Shown here one piece after another: positions 38,701-45,774 of a DNA stretch of 60,000 nucleotides. The DNA comes from Bolinopsis microptera (lineage: Eukaryota > Ctenophora > Tentaculata > Lobata > Bolinopsidae). Under the pieces are notes generated by a model that saw nothing but the letters and a program-made list of their open reading frames with translations, was not told the DNA's origin and did no database searches. Where the stretch lies: assembly GCF_026151205.1 (NCBI RefSeq), contig NC_087079.1:4609230-4669229 (forward strand), written 5' to 3'. Both the position numbers and the translations under genes were made by a program. The stretch's first letter is position 1; each line of letters starts with the position of its first letter.

Positions 38701-41700
38701 GTACCGCCTCTTCCCGTCCTGCCCACTGATCACTGTACCCATGTCCCGCCCTGACTGACTTACTACTGCTGAGGAGGCTGCTTGTACCGCCTCTTCCCGT
38801 CCTGCCCACTGATCACTGTACCCATGTCCCGCCCTGACTGACTTACTACTGCTGAGGAGGCTGCTTGTACCGCCTCTTCCCGTCCTGCCCACTGATCACT
38901 GTACCCATGTCCCGCCCTGACTGACTTACTACTGCTGAGGAGGCTGCTTGTACCGCCTCTTCCCGTCCTGCCCACTGATCACTGTACCCATGTCCCGCCC
39001 TGACTGACTTACTACTGCTGCGGAGGCTGCTTGTACCGCCTCCTCCAATCCTCAATCTCGCACAGAGTCCTCTCACAATCATACCCAAACATCTCACAGT
39101 CCCCCTTGTACCACTCGTAAAACGCCGTCAGTAAATCCCCAGGTAGGGCCCCATAATACTCATACAAATCCGTCATGGCCCCCTGTTGGGCTCGTCCAGG
39201 GTTCTGGTTAGTCTGATGGTACTCCGTGTGAAGGGCCTGGAGCTCCCTCGCCCCCACTTCTCCTAGCATGTTGTTCACCTCACAGTCGTAATCCTCTACT
39301 TGTATTATGTAGTGGTAGTGGGAGTTATCCCCACAGGGAGCACATGAGCTGTCTACTGTGAGCCAGTGTTCATTGCTAGTTCCTGTCAGTACTGCTCTGA
39401 GGAATTCTTCGAATGTTGCTGATAAAGGGTTCATGTAAGGGTTGGTAGAGTTTGAAATGTAGGTTTTACGGCCTTTTATTTTCCCGTTTTCTTCTGAATG
39501 TAGAAGCTTATCGGCCGTTTCACGGGCTTCCCACAAGAGTCTCCCTTTTTCTGGTATCAAATGTGATGGGATCAGTCTGAGTGGTCCTAAGATTTTGTAG
39601 TAGATTGTGTCAAGAAAGGACACTGCACCAGGTCCCTCTATCTTATCTCTGTACGCTGACAATATCCTCTCAAAAGGGTCTCTTACAACTATAAACCTGG
39701 GAACGTGTGCGCTGTCTGGAGGAAAGAACTCCGAGTATCTCCAAATGTTAGCTCCGTTCCTCATCTTGTCATCACACTTGTTTTGATCGTAGTAAAGTGG
39801 ACAGAAGAAAGAGTTTGTGTTGGAACTAGCAGCTTTGAAAACAGGACACCATGTCAATCCAGCGTTACCCACACCATGGAAATGAAACAGTTCTCTAGGA
39901 GCACCTTCAGACAGATGGAGCTTATCTCTGGATGAATTGCAGACAGTGGAAAGTCGTTCTCTTCTGATCTCCATCAATTTTCTGAACTTCTCCGAGTTGG
40001 AGCAATTGTAGTTCCGATCCAGTTTTCTGAGTCTTAGTGGACACTTTGAAGTGTTATTTCCAGTCTTCAGACTACACTGATACGACCCTTTATTCTGACA
40101 TTGTATTTGAGTAGAATTGGTCCCCGGAATATCTTCAAACTCACAGTTATAGCGCGGTTTTGTGGGGTTGGGTGTGGTATCTGGGGAATTGGATCTCTGA
40201 GCGAGACTTTCTGTGGTCGGTAAAATTGAAAGTGAGTTTTCTGGTGTGATAGATTTGCTTACAGGGATGTTACTTGTTGTCGACCCATAGTTCTCTCGTG
40301 TCACAAACAGAAAAAGGGTTGTTATTAGGATGAAGATGACTACGATCGTGAGTTTAGGGATACGCCCGTTGAACATCATGCTGAATAGAAATAGTTGGTC
40401 ACATTTCCAATAAAATAGCAATAGATACAGTACAGATATAAATTGGTATATATAGATTGGCTTACAATATTTTGTACATATTGTGTTACCACAGGGCACA
40501 ATCTCACGCCTACTCAATAAGTAATGCTTATTGTCATATTTGCAACAATTAATTACCAATTATGTAATAATATTATGTTCATACCTGTAGGCTCTATTTC
40601 ACAGTTACTATCATGACTATCTTGCAGGAACTGATGTACTCTATAACGGAAATGAACAGAAATAAGCGAGATATATTGTCTGATATGGAGCTGCTGCGAC
40701 CCAATGAGAATATTCCTACCCGGGTGAGTGCTGCTGGTAGTAGAGACTTTTATTCCTGTTAAATAATCGAATATCCATTATCGATGTTATCCTCTTTTTC
40801 TTTGGATCTATGTTTTTTTTTTTAAGTTATAGTTGGAACTTGGAAGTATTAGTAATAGAATATCGAATATTTTTTAAGGTATTCGATTCTCTTTTGTTTA
40901 AAAACACAGAATTATCTGAGGATTAAGTCTGCAGAAGATAATGTTAGATAACGTAATCAATTGGATTAAGATTAGTTTAAATTGAAGTTAAGATGATTAC
41001 ACTATTTCTCGTTTTGGCGTGTTTTTGAGCGCCTACTTTATCATGGTTAACATTAGGTTTGTTAATTTTATCTTCTCAGGATACGTCAGCTATTGAAGAT
41101 CGCAAGATTCTAGATAACATAAACTACAAGCTGAACCAGATAGAAAGTACATTAAACAAGGATACACTCAGCTCACCTATGGTGAGTTTTACACTGTCTA
41201 TATGATCGTATCTTCCGCTCAACTTAAACTTTATTTTTGATTTATGTTTGCATGAGGGCCGAATACATTTCTACACTTTTTTATGTGAATTTTGGGTTGA
41301 AAGTAGCCATACTCGTCAGTGCTGATTTCCGACTGGTCATCCTCTGTAAGTCACGAACCCCCCTTAATTCGATATATCAAAATATTTGTCTACACTCTAC
41401 AGATCTGAAACCTTATTTAGGGTGTACTACTAGAAGTCTCATGATCTGATATAGTGATATGCTGTATCATTTACAGCATTTTCTACAAATTCTTATATAA
41501 CTGACACAAATATTTATCAATAAATTGCTGTATAAAATGTGTCTTATTAATGTCATTTATTTATATATAAATAAATGACATTAATAAGACAGCCTTTATA
41601 CATATATATTTACAGAGAACTGGAACATTCGCTGACCCGTTACTAACAACAGAGGACTCAATCTTGAACTGTACAGACCGTCATGATGACGTCATGATGA

Positions 41701-42211
41701 CGTCACATGACCTGGCTGCTACAGGAGAGTCTCTGTACAAGTCGAAACCGCGTCATCCTTCATTGTCATCACTGGTACTGACACGTTTTATCAGCTTTCT
41801 TCTTTATTATCAGTTACTGGAGTGTTATATCAGTATTATTTTTTGATTGGTATTGTTTTAGCCTCCAAAATATGCTACAATGAGGTAATCCTCGTGTACT
41901 GTTTTACTTTTATCTCTAGTTTTATCAGTACATTTGATTCTTTAGATTTACAGTTCTAACGTCTTCACCTCCAGGAGAATACTCAACCAAGATCCCAGTT
42001 AGCCAGCCGACAAGACTACATCCCTCGCTCCCTCAACTCCGAGTCCCTTTCTCACCCTCCCACTTCATCTCCGGAATACAGACAAACCCCCGGTACGGAG
42101 TCCGGGAGGAACAGCCGGATTACTCCGGCTTCAGATCAGGGTTATCTTACCGGACATGATCCGGACACCCTGTCTCACGAACAAGATCAGTGGTACAATC
42201 ATGTAGATTGA
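8764..42211 (+). CDS. long coiled-coil protein, 3' part of gene (about 21 exons)
   Basis: Exons joined by AG/GT sites with matching phases: 8764-8893, 9841-9988, 11181-11495, 17868-18010, 18504-18561, 19893-20021, 20405-20517, 25760-25828 (weak), 28535-28680, 30198-30334, 30751-30907, 31183-31319, 32437-32606, 35223-35330, 35457-35539, about 35867-36128, 36658-36749, 36963-37107, 40628-40723, 41080-41181, 41616-41774 and 41975-42211 (TGA). The product is over 1,000 residues, rich in E, K, Q, L and S with heptad-like spacing and no catalytic motif. That points to a structural or scaffold protein, perhaps cytoskeletal or ciliary. The last about 130 residues are non-coiled and rich in S, P and T, ending QDQWYNHVD. 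The first exon found starts inside a codon, so the 5' end is missing: it may lie left of the window or beyond the foldback element. Two antisense genes sit in its introns. I do not recognise the family. Exon chain secure, identity unknown. Confidence 0.88.
8886..9615. repeat. 24-27 bp array seeded on a splice donor
   Basis: About 28 units of TTACAAGGTTTGTAGTTTAC or the 3-bp longer TTTGTTTAG form. The first unit straddles the end of the exon at 8893: TACAAG is coding and GTTTGT is the donor, so every unit carries a copy of that exon-intron junction. The right end degrades into units with TTATTATGGCTAGGG. Confidence 0.95.
9989..11180. other. intron, no recognised element
   Basis: Between the exons ending 9988 and starting 11181. 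Donor GTAAGT, acceptor CTCCTTTCAG. No repeat or gene recognised. Confidence 0.7.
11776..13957. mobile_element. possible element with AGTTCCATGCCC ends
   Basis: The left end reads TTACCCTCTAGTTCCATGGC. The inverse of the right end reads TAACCCCTAAGTTCCATGCC. Both are followed by copies of ATTCGGGCAAATTTTATTTG, giving an imperfect inverted repeat of about 80 bp around the CCT satellite. No target duplication or coding sequence seen. Confidence 0.4.
12308..13590. repeat. 1.3-kb pyrimidine-rich CCT satellite
   Basis: Runs of CTC triplets alternate with CTCAGTCCTCCTCAGTCC and CTGAGTCCTCCTCC units in higher-order blocks. The plus strand is almost pure pyrimidine except for AG/GAG in each AGTCC. 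Open frames through it (12201-12751) are products of the repeat. Mirror-like CT tracts of this type can form triplex DNA (established for such sequences; untested here). Confidence 0.95.
14178..14714. mobile_element. G-rich multi-hairpin element
   Basis: The inverted ends are GGGCTACATCAC (14179) and GTGATGTAGCCC (to 14714). The left part is a series of short stems: GGGGGCGAAGCCCC, GGGGCGAAGCCCC, GGGGGTGCAGCCCCC, GGGGCGGAGCCCC and GGGGGGCGAAGCCCCCC. The right end has another, GGGGGGGCAGCTGCCCCCCC. A run of 15 G lies near 14535. Non-coding; the short frames in both strands follow from the symmetry. Confidence 0.75.
15183..16716. repeat. 22/24-bp tandem array
   Basis: About 65 units of CTGTATATTATTGCCTGAGA with TATC or TGTC, mixed with a 2-bp shorter form (TTATTACTGAGA). 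The 24-bp form keeps one reading frame, which gives spurious frames of the type MSCILLPE repeated at 15203-15544 and 15867-16208. The TATC and TGTC variants cluster in blocks, and a TGTC block with a shared TATTTTTGCC variant occurs twice (about 15220-15400 and 15920-16150), suggesting a segmental duplication within the array. Confidence 0.97.
17172..17202. repeat. perfect 31-nt inverted repeat
   Basis: Arms of 15 bp (CCGGTCATGCTGTAT) around a single A. It lies inside an unrecognised minus-strand open frame (16955-17299). Confidence 0.85.
18020..18110. repeat. short tandem copies after a splice donor
   Basis: Three to four units of about 29 bp (GGTAAATTGAGGTTTAATG) begin just after the donor at 18010. 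Each includes AAGGTAAAT or AGGTATAT, which mimics a donor. Confidence 0.8.
18765..18895. repeat. palindromic tandem units
   Basis: Repeats of ACTGAGTGTATAATGTATA and its inverse TATACACTCAG. Each unit can form a hairpin and the units also repeat in tandem. Confidence 0.85.
21055..21131. repeat. short inverted repeat (mini-element)
   Basis: GTATGTTTACC, then GTGATTAGAATTGTC, is mirrored as GACAATTCTAATCAC, then TAAACATAC, around about 22 bp. Probably a very short foldback element within the intron. Confidence 0.7.
21230..21390. repeat. dispersed repeat (GCGCATCAAATAATGCTTCTC family)
   Basis: Contains GCATCAAATAATGCTTCTC followed by GAAGGATTGACATC. Similar segments occur at about 45410-45510 and, degenerate, 43870-43920. 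Extent uncertain. Confidence 0.55.
22585..23031 (+). pseudogene. probable tail of a LINE reverse transcriptase
   Basis: A 148-residue open frame. Its composition and spacing resemble the C-terminal region of non-LTR retrotransposon polymerases: HTKPMFFRFKLLTLFNLF near residue 15, a central segment with NNNFVFSASTILN where such proteins have their GP-x-WN block, and then LLFKKIFKSHLL. Upstream catalytic motifs are absent, so this is a truncated remnant in an intron of the coiled-coil gene. The family call rests on general resemblance only. Confidence 0.4.
23500..24180. repeat. region with scattered (A)CTAAATTT / AAATTTAGTC motifs and a 15-bp array
   Basis: Copies of ACTAAATTT, ACTAAAATT and inverse AAATTTAGTC are scattered over about 500 bp. 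The region ends in six tandem copies of GGTAACCAAAATTAT (24085-24180). It resembles the motif-array elements at 4476 and 49297, but I found no convincing pair of ends. Confidence 0.55.
24239..24345. repeat. 18-bp tandem plus possible pogo/Tc1-like end
   Basis: Three copies of AACCCCGATTTACCGC are followed by CAATCAGGGTTTTACTGTA. Its inverse, TACAGTAAAACCCTGATTG, resembles the ends of pogo/Tc1-type elements next to TA. The opposite end was not found. Confidence 0.45.
24726..25206. mobile_element. 481-bp foldback element with 146-bp arms
   Basis: 24726-24871 and 25061-25206 are near-perfect inverse copies (ATTTTACCAAAACCCATAAT ... CGCTCGCTTTTCCCAT) around a unique 189-bp loop. No coding sequence and no clear target duplication. 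High arm identity suggests a recent origin. Confidence 0.9.
25760..25828 (+). CDS. probable small exon of the coiled-coil gene
   Basis: After ACCTATAG, 23 codons read in phase 0 with coiled-coil composition (EAELSSTTQEIAQHQR...). The phase fits both neighbours (20517 and 28535). The donor, GAC|GTTTTTATAA, is poor, so the exon may be used weakly or may have lost its real donor to the transposon-like sequence beyond it. Confidence 0.55.
25829..28534. other. intron rich in decayed repeats
   Basis: Contains four units of AAAGGGGGTATAATAGT (26597-26665), a TA microsatellite near 26935 and a C-rich tract at 27660-27717. No further coding exon recognised. The open frame 27486-27884 is produced by the C tract. 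Confidence 0.6.
27659..27717. repeat. poly-C tract
   Basis: Almost uninterrupted C run broken by CGGCCG and CGG. Such tracts are prone to length errors in sequencing. The G-rich strand could form quadruplexes (inference). Confidence 0.9.
28681..28990. repeat. 12-bp array starting at a splice donor
   Basis: Units of ACTAGCAACCAA, about 24 copies, degenerate at the left. The array begins at the donor GTTAGT of the exon ending 28680, whose intron start already reads GTTAGTTACAACTAAACTGG. The period is a multiple of three, giving spurious frames on both strands. Confidence 0.93.
30908..30938. repeat. GA microsatellite overlapping a splice donor
   Basis: The exon ending 30907 is followed by GTGAGAGAGAGAGAGGGAGA and further GA. 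The donor is the first unit of the microsatellite. Confidence 0.9.
32875..33365. repeat. 48-bp array carrying the EF-hand gene's last codons and stop
   Basis: About ten units on the minus strand. Each reads (TC)CGCGTTTGTAAATAAGAAAC, TAGAATTTTAAGTGCATGG and so on. The unit overlaps the end of the EF-hand coding region: its final codons (AFVNKKLEF and TAA) are one copy of the unit. The copies nearest the gene (CGCTGAAAC form) differ slightly from the rest. Confidence 0.93.
33345..34450 (-). CDS. four-EF-hand calcium-binding protein (calmodulin-like with N-terminal extension)
   Basis: Two coding exons, 34450-33937 and 33673-33345, spliced in phase 1 (GACAG|GTAGGT, CCCCTAG|AGGCAG), give 280 residues. 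The first about 125 form a basic, Ser/Lys-rich extension (KHKLQKIKDSLRLSPRWKKK) of unknown role. Four EF-hands follow, with complete calcium loops DINNDGTMSVDE, DSNNDGVLTRSE, DSDGNGYIDRAE and DSDGDGIISRNE. The splice restores the calmodulin-type LRPTEAEVLEMI linker between hands 1 and 2. All loops have acidic residues at positions 1 and 12, so four bound calcium ions are expected. The likely role is calcium sensing, but the partner is unknown. The gene lies antisense inside a coiled-coil-gene intron (32607-35222). Its last seven or so codons and stop are the first unit of the 48-bp array. Confidence 0.93.
33770..33900. repeat. two direct copies of about 61 bp
   Basis: TTCTAGATCTTTACTT, AATGGTGACACATATTTTCA and AGTAATATTTCAAACTTACA occur twice in the single intron of the EF-hand gene. 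Confidence 0.85.
35600..35725. repeat. two direct copies of about 51 bp
   Basis: TGTAACTTCCAGCAGATTGT followed by GGATTAAT(T/G)TCAGGGTGTT occurs twice in the intron after the exon ending 35539. Both copies contain acceptor-like TTCCAGCAG. Confidence 0.8.
35867..36128 (+). CDS. coiled-coil exon with unresolved 5' edge
   Basis: The coding part (HSERIKLELKSEILRLKKNM and on) ends in phase 0 at donor GTTAGT (36129). The upstream donor at 35539 leaves phase 2. That fits acceptors at 35867 or 35879, which have poor pyrimidine tracts. The better-looking acceptors at 35938 and 35947 are phase 1. Either a weak acceptor is used or a small exon lies between 35540 and 35937. Confidence 0.6.
36422..36657. 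repeat. 59-bp repeat duplicating a splice acceptor
   Basis: Four successive acceptors (CTACAG then GCACATAACTCCATCCT) give exon-like starts at 36481, 36540, 36599 and 36658. Only the last continues into the coding exon (to 36749). Splicing to any of the first three adds repeat sequence and leads to a stop: at once in frame for 36481, and by frameshift for 36540 and 36599. Confidence 0.93.
37760..39040. repeat. 83-bp array carrying the sulfotransferase's last codons and stop
   Basis: About 15 units, highly similar. On the minus strand each reads GGCGGTACAAGCAGCCTCC, CAGCAGTAAGTAAGTCAGTC, GGGCGGGACATGGGTACAG and so on. The first unit is the end of the sulfotransferase coding region (RRYKQPPQQ stop). 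One unit near 38650 has a short insertion with GGGTAC and another near 38180 lacks 3 bp. Because 83 is not a multiple of 3, overlapping 70-residue frames appear in all units; I do not regard them as genes. Confidence 0.95.
39012..40379 (-). CDS. carbohydrate sulfotransferase (HNK-1/CHST8-14 type), type II membrane protein
   Basis: One exon of 455 codons from the first of two adjacent ATGs. The frame is open 60 codons further up, but the nearer start gives the expected topology: short cytoplasmic end, one membrane segment (about residues 10-27, LTIVVIFILITTLFLFV), then a Ser/Thr/Pro stem with several N-x-S/T sites. The 5'-phosphosulfate loop is CPVFKAASSNT (about 178-188) and the 3'-phosphate motif RDPFERILSAYRDK (233-246). 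The C-terminal half has the family's EHWL...C.PC...Y..I block. Known members move sulfate from PAPS to Golgi glycans; the acceptor sugar cannot be told. The family usually ends near FGYD (431-434). Here 21 extra residues follow, the last ones shared with the 83-bp array. The stop overlaps a donor-like CA|GTAAGT, so an alternative spliced end is possible. It lies antisense in intron 37108-40627. Confidence 0.92.
   Translation of the reverse strand: MMFNGRIPKLTIVVIFILITTLFLFVTRENYGSTTSNIPVSKSITPENSLSILPTTESLAQRSNSPDTTPNPTKPRYNCEFEDIPGTNSTQIQCQNKGSYQCSLKTGNNTSKCPLRLRKLDRNYNCSNSEKFRKLMEIRRERLSTVCNSSRDKLHLSEGAPRELFHFHGVGNAGLTWCPVFKAASSNTNSFFCPLYYDQNKCDDKMRNGANIWRYSEFFPPDSAHVPRFIVVRDPFERILSAYRDKIEGPGAVSFLDTIYYKILGPLRLIPSHLIPEKGRLLWEARETADKLLHSEENGKIKGRKTYISNSTNPYMNPLSATFEEFLRAVLTGTSNEHWLTVDSSCAPCGDNSHYHYIIQVEDYDCEVNNMLGEVGARELQALHTEYHQTNQNPGRAQQGAMTDLYEYYGALPGDLLTAFYEWYKGDCEMFGYDCERTLCEIEDWRRRYKQPPQQ
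41540..41591. repeat. perfect 52-bp palindrome before an exon
   Basis: TGTCTTATTAATGTCATTTA and six further bases are followed without a gap by their exact inverse. The hairpin ends 24 bp before the exon starting 41616. Confidence 0.95.
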
Positions 42212-43550
42212 GCAGATCTATTTATAGTTTAATGAGAGAATGAGATTATCTTGATGTATTATTATTATAATTGTATATCAATAACTGTTCTCGCAATTTG
42301 GGTACCTTTGATTAGTTGTTAATGTTTTTTGACGATGTCTGATGTCATGACTCGTCCAGTATTACTATTTGATTGTGTCGGACAGTGCATTAAATTTCTT
42401 GTTTATGCCGGAATATGGTGTATGATTAGCATTGCGTTTGTAGAGTTAAATCTCATTAATCGTTTTATAATTTATACATGTTATCTTCCCTATATTTCAA
42501 CAGATTAACTCACAGTGTGTTTATTTTGTATAACATATATTTTTATACAGATCATCAGATTATTATTATGTAATTCATTTTACAGATCAGATTTCCTGAC
42601 TGCACAATGAGAAGAGTTCATTTTTATGTTGAAATTGTTAGAATCTGTGATAGACATACATGTAACATCATGCCTTCTTATTGTACAAAGCTTTCTACCA
42701 AGAAATGCAGCTAAATCACGAACGCTTTCTCGTTAAGATAATGAGACTGCTCTTTTAATACTGAACAAATTGTTTGACACTAAATGTACAACTCTTCCGT
42801 AATCTGTCCTCAGTTAGGGGAAACTCTAAATTATTCTGTTTTATAGACTTATTGTATAATCAATTGATACAAGTGTAGAGTGTATGATAAAATTGTGATT
42901 TAGATTTATAACTATAACTGCATTATTAGTATCTTTATGCTGCAACGATTATTGTATCACTTTGTACTGGAGGTTTGAGTTCGGTCGGAGGGAGTTCACA
43001 GCAGAAAGCTTAACAAAACGAAAATTCCTATTTTCCAATTTCTCCACCAGTTTCAAATATGAAAATGTTAAACACAAATTTGACAGATTGGATGTTTTTT
43101 GCCCCGAGACCAATTAGTCACTTAATTGATGATGGTATGAAACAAAATTTGAAATTGAGGTACTGGAAGTCAAAAATCAAAATCCCGAAGAAAATTTTTA
43201 AAAATCATATTTTTTTTTTTAGTTTTTGGATTTGCGTTTTCATTTTTATTTTGTAAATAGCTGATTTAATTTTAATTTTAAATTTTGTTGTTCAAAATTA
43301 TATAATTAACCATCAAACATTTGTTTTTTAATACAATATCAAATATATGATGTTTTATAAATGTTCATCATCATGTTTTTCCGTCTACAAGTACATCGCA
43401 GTACAATTTGAATTACAAAATACAAAAGATTTTGTGAAGTTCGATCCACTATTGGGCCGCGCTGCGTATCAATATCATTAAATGCAATTTTTTGTTTCAT
43501 GCTAGATCAGTACGTTGCATGTACTTAACTGCAACTACAGGGCCGTGCTA
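42212..43550. other. 3' flank of the coiled-coil gene
   Basis: A+T-rich sequence after the TGA at 42209-42211, presumably 3' UTR and intergenic DNA. ATTAAA occurs near 42390, but no clear polyadenylation site could be assigned. No other gene seen. Confidence 0.5.
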
Positions 43551-44700
43551 AGGGGTCGTTCACATATAATTTAAATTACGTACTAATGCTAATCAGCTGA
43601 GGGGGGTTTTCCGAATGATTAGTGATTACGCTATAGTACAGCGCGAGCGTAATTTTGACACAATACAAAATAGCTAATTAGTATTACTAGGGGGTGCACG
43701 ATAAAAATAAACTTGCTCGGATTTAAAAAATTTTTGTACCACTGTTTTCTAGAGACTGTGAGAATTTTCACAATACAAAATTTGTCATACCTTTTTGGAA
43801 AGATCAGTGAGTTTCGCCTAGGTGCCATATTTGATGGTGCGCGGTTTTTGTGTTTTGGAGCAAAAGTTGTAGCGCGATGCGCTACTGTGCCGCGCCGAGC
43901 TGCCATGAATTGACATTGTCAATTAAGAGCAAAAGTAGCTGTAAAAGTCGCGTTATGTGACCAAGTTCGTCCAAATTTGACCATTTTTGTCGTATTATTC
44001 GGATATATCTTTAGTTCCTTAAATGAGATCATTTTGGAAATTTGCGACGACCTTCCAATAAAACTTTCACAACTGTCCGAAAAATTTGGTGGATATCGGA
44101 ATTGATATAGTGATAAAAATTGGGCAAAATACCCTGCTTTTAGCTGCAACATAATGTCTGATGATTGGATATGGTTTAAATTTTTCGGACACTTTCCTTG
44201 TAAGTCTATGAGTCACAGGGGGGTCTGAAACCAGGTTTTCGATCAAATGCTGCCATTTGTAGTCAAACGTCGCCAACAGTTGCTCTCGTCCAATGAAATC
44301 GCTGCATTTTGCAAGTTAGTATGCATAATTGAATTACATATATTCATTTGCGGAGCTTGGCTTACATAATGCAGCGATTTCATTGGACGAGAGCAACTTT
44401 TGGCGACGTTTGACTACACATGGCAGCGTATGATCGAAAACCTGGTTTCAGCTCCCCCTGTGGAGTAAGCTTACCAATTTTTGTTGCAATTGGAGGTCGG
44501 GAAGAATACTCAATATCTATTTGTTTGAAGAAAATTGTGCTGGCCGAAATTAGCGCTAAAAAACCATCCTACCTACAGTCGGCACGCGCGGCTCACTGTC
44601 GATGGTGCACTACCTAGTAATTAATATTACGGCCGAGGGGGGGGGGGGAGTAAAAATGTTCCAAAAATGATTACGTAATAACTAATATGTAAACGCCCCT
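43551..44700. mobile_element. 1.15-kb element with AGGGG(T/C)CGTTCACATA ends
   Basis: The left end AGGGGTCGTTCACATA and the inverse of the right end AGGGGCGTTTACATA match, and both are followed inward by ATTACGT and a G-run. Same family as the ends at 3776, 7125 and 7321. The middle holds an internal foldback (44225-44451). No transposase frame. Confidence 0.7.
44225..44451. repeat. internal foldback, arms about 85 bp
   Basis: 44225-44309 (CTGAAACCAGGTTTTCGATC ... CGATTTCATT inverse) is mirrored at 44368-44451 with about 90% identity, around a 58-bp loop. Confidence 0.9.
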
Positions 44701-44782
44701 GCAATGCCTACGCTGTGAAGGATCAACATTATCATTTACAAAATTTTTAGTTTACAATTACCATACCAACGTCATACAACGT

Positions 44783-44862
44783 TTACTGGGCCGTGCTCAG
44801 CCTGTCATTCCGCCTAATCTCTAATATGTTAATGAACATAATAGCATGGGGTCCCCAGGTAA
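44783..44862 (+). mobile_element. TTAC...GTAA mini-element, copy 3, with 7-bp TSD
   Basis: TTACTGGGCCGTGCTCAGCC ... GGGGTCCCCAGGTAA, flanked by ACAACGT on both sides (44776-44782, 44863-44869). The rejoined empty site GTCATACAACGTATGAC occurs intact in inverse orientation near 44995-45011. Confidence 0.85.
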
Positions 44863-45096
44863 ACAACGTATGACAATTACCAATACCATTCTGTCGACTG
44901 TCCTTGCCTTTTAACTTTCGAAATTCGTGCCAGAATGGCTCACACATTTCAGAGAATATAGATATAATGGGTCAAACTTGTCATACGTTGTATGACCTTC
45001 ACCTAACAAAGTGCTTTCGCACCACTGCGGGCGCGCTTGTTTTAATTTTACAAGAAACAATTAGCTCAAGGGTTATGGATAGACAATAGTATTAAC

Positions 45097-45170
45097 GGGT
45101 GATACTCGTAAAATATCTGTTCCGTCGACGAGTCCAACTCGGCGCGCGTCCTGGTAGGTTGTAAACCTAC
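45097..45170 (+). repeat. GGGTGATACTCG repeat, forward copy
   Basis: Starts GGGTGATACTCGTAAAATAT, continues GTCGACGAGTCCAACTCGGC and ends GGTAGGTTGTAAACCTAC. Pairs with the inverted copy at 45689-45768, giving a 670-bp inverted structure that spans GC-rich and G-run sequence. Confidence 0.75.
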
Positions 45171-45531
45171 AACAATAGTATAGAGCTCGTATCACCCGCC
45201 GCGCACGTGTGTGCGGCGCGACTCCCCTAGCTCTGTAACGTATCGTAGAAACGATTCAGGGGGGGGGGGGTTGGAGGACTTCGCCGCTTCGACGCGCCGC
45301 GCGAACTAGCATTCTTGCTTCGCATCGATCTCGACGGTCTCGACGGATTGACATCGTCAATCAAGGGGGGGGGGGGGGGAGTCACTTAATAAAACAACAA
45401 TGAAAGTTGTAGCGCGATGCACTACTGGGTCGCGCGCGCATCAAATAATGCTTCTCGCAACCACAAACGTATGCAGATCGGCGAGATGCGAAGGATTGAC
45501 ATCGTGAATCAACAATGAAAGTTACTGGGCG

Positions 45532-45605
45532 GCGCTCAGCCTGTCATTCTGCATTCCGACGAATCTTTATGTTTATGAACATAATAGCCTGGGATCCCCA
45601 GGTAA
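45532..45605 (+). mobile_element. TTAC...GTAA mini-element, copy 4, with 9-bp or longer TSD
   Basis: TTACTGGGCGGCGCTCAGCC ... GGGATCCCCAGGTAA flanked by CAATGAAAG (45523-45531, 45606-45614). The direct repeat can be extended to 13 bp (AACAATGAAAGTT) if the element edge is placed 2 bp inward on each side. Confidence 0.82.
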
Positions 45606-45688
45606 CAATGAAAGTTACAACGTGATACAAGGTCAAACTTAAAATGTCATTAATTACAGCTGTTAGTGCAGCAGTTAGCAGCAGTGAG

Positions 45689-45768
45689 TTGTAAATTTAT
45701 AATCTACCAGGACGCGCGCCGAGTTGGACTCGTCGACGGTCAAACAAATATTTTACGAGTATCACCCG
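45689..45768 (-). repeat. GGGTGATACTCG repeat, inverted copy
   Basis: Inverse of 45097-45170 (ACGCGCGCCGAGTTGGACTC, ATTTTACGAGTATCACCC). Confidence 0.75.
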
Positions 45769-45774
45769 TTAAGC

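Noticed and set aside
37672-38975. Overlapping 70-residue minus-strand frames starting MGRTGRGG
   Set aside because: Each is the 83-bp unit read through its three frames. Only the copy joined to the sulfotransferase is part of a gene.
41858-41885. 23-nt micro-exon between TTTTAG and GTAATC
   Set aside because: Its length would shift the frame between exons 41774 and 41975, which join in phase 0 without it.
8764-42211. Naming the coiled-coil gene CCDC39, rootletin or a golgin
   Set aside because: Only generic coiled-coil composition is seen; no diagnostic segment matched a family I could recall with confidence.
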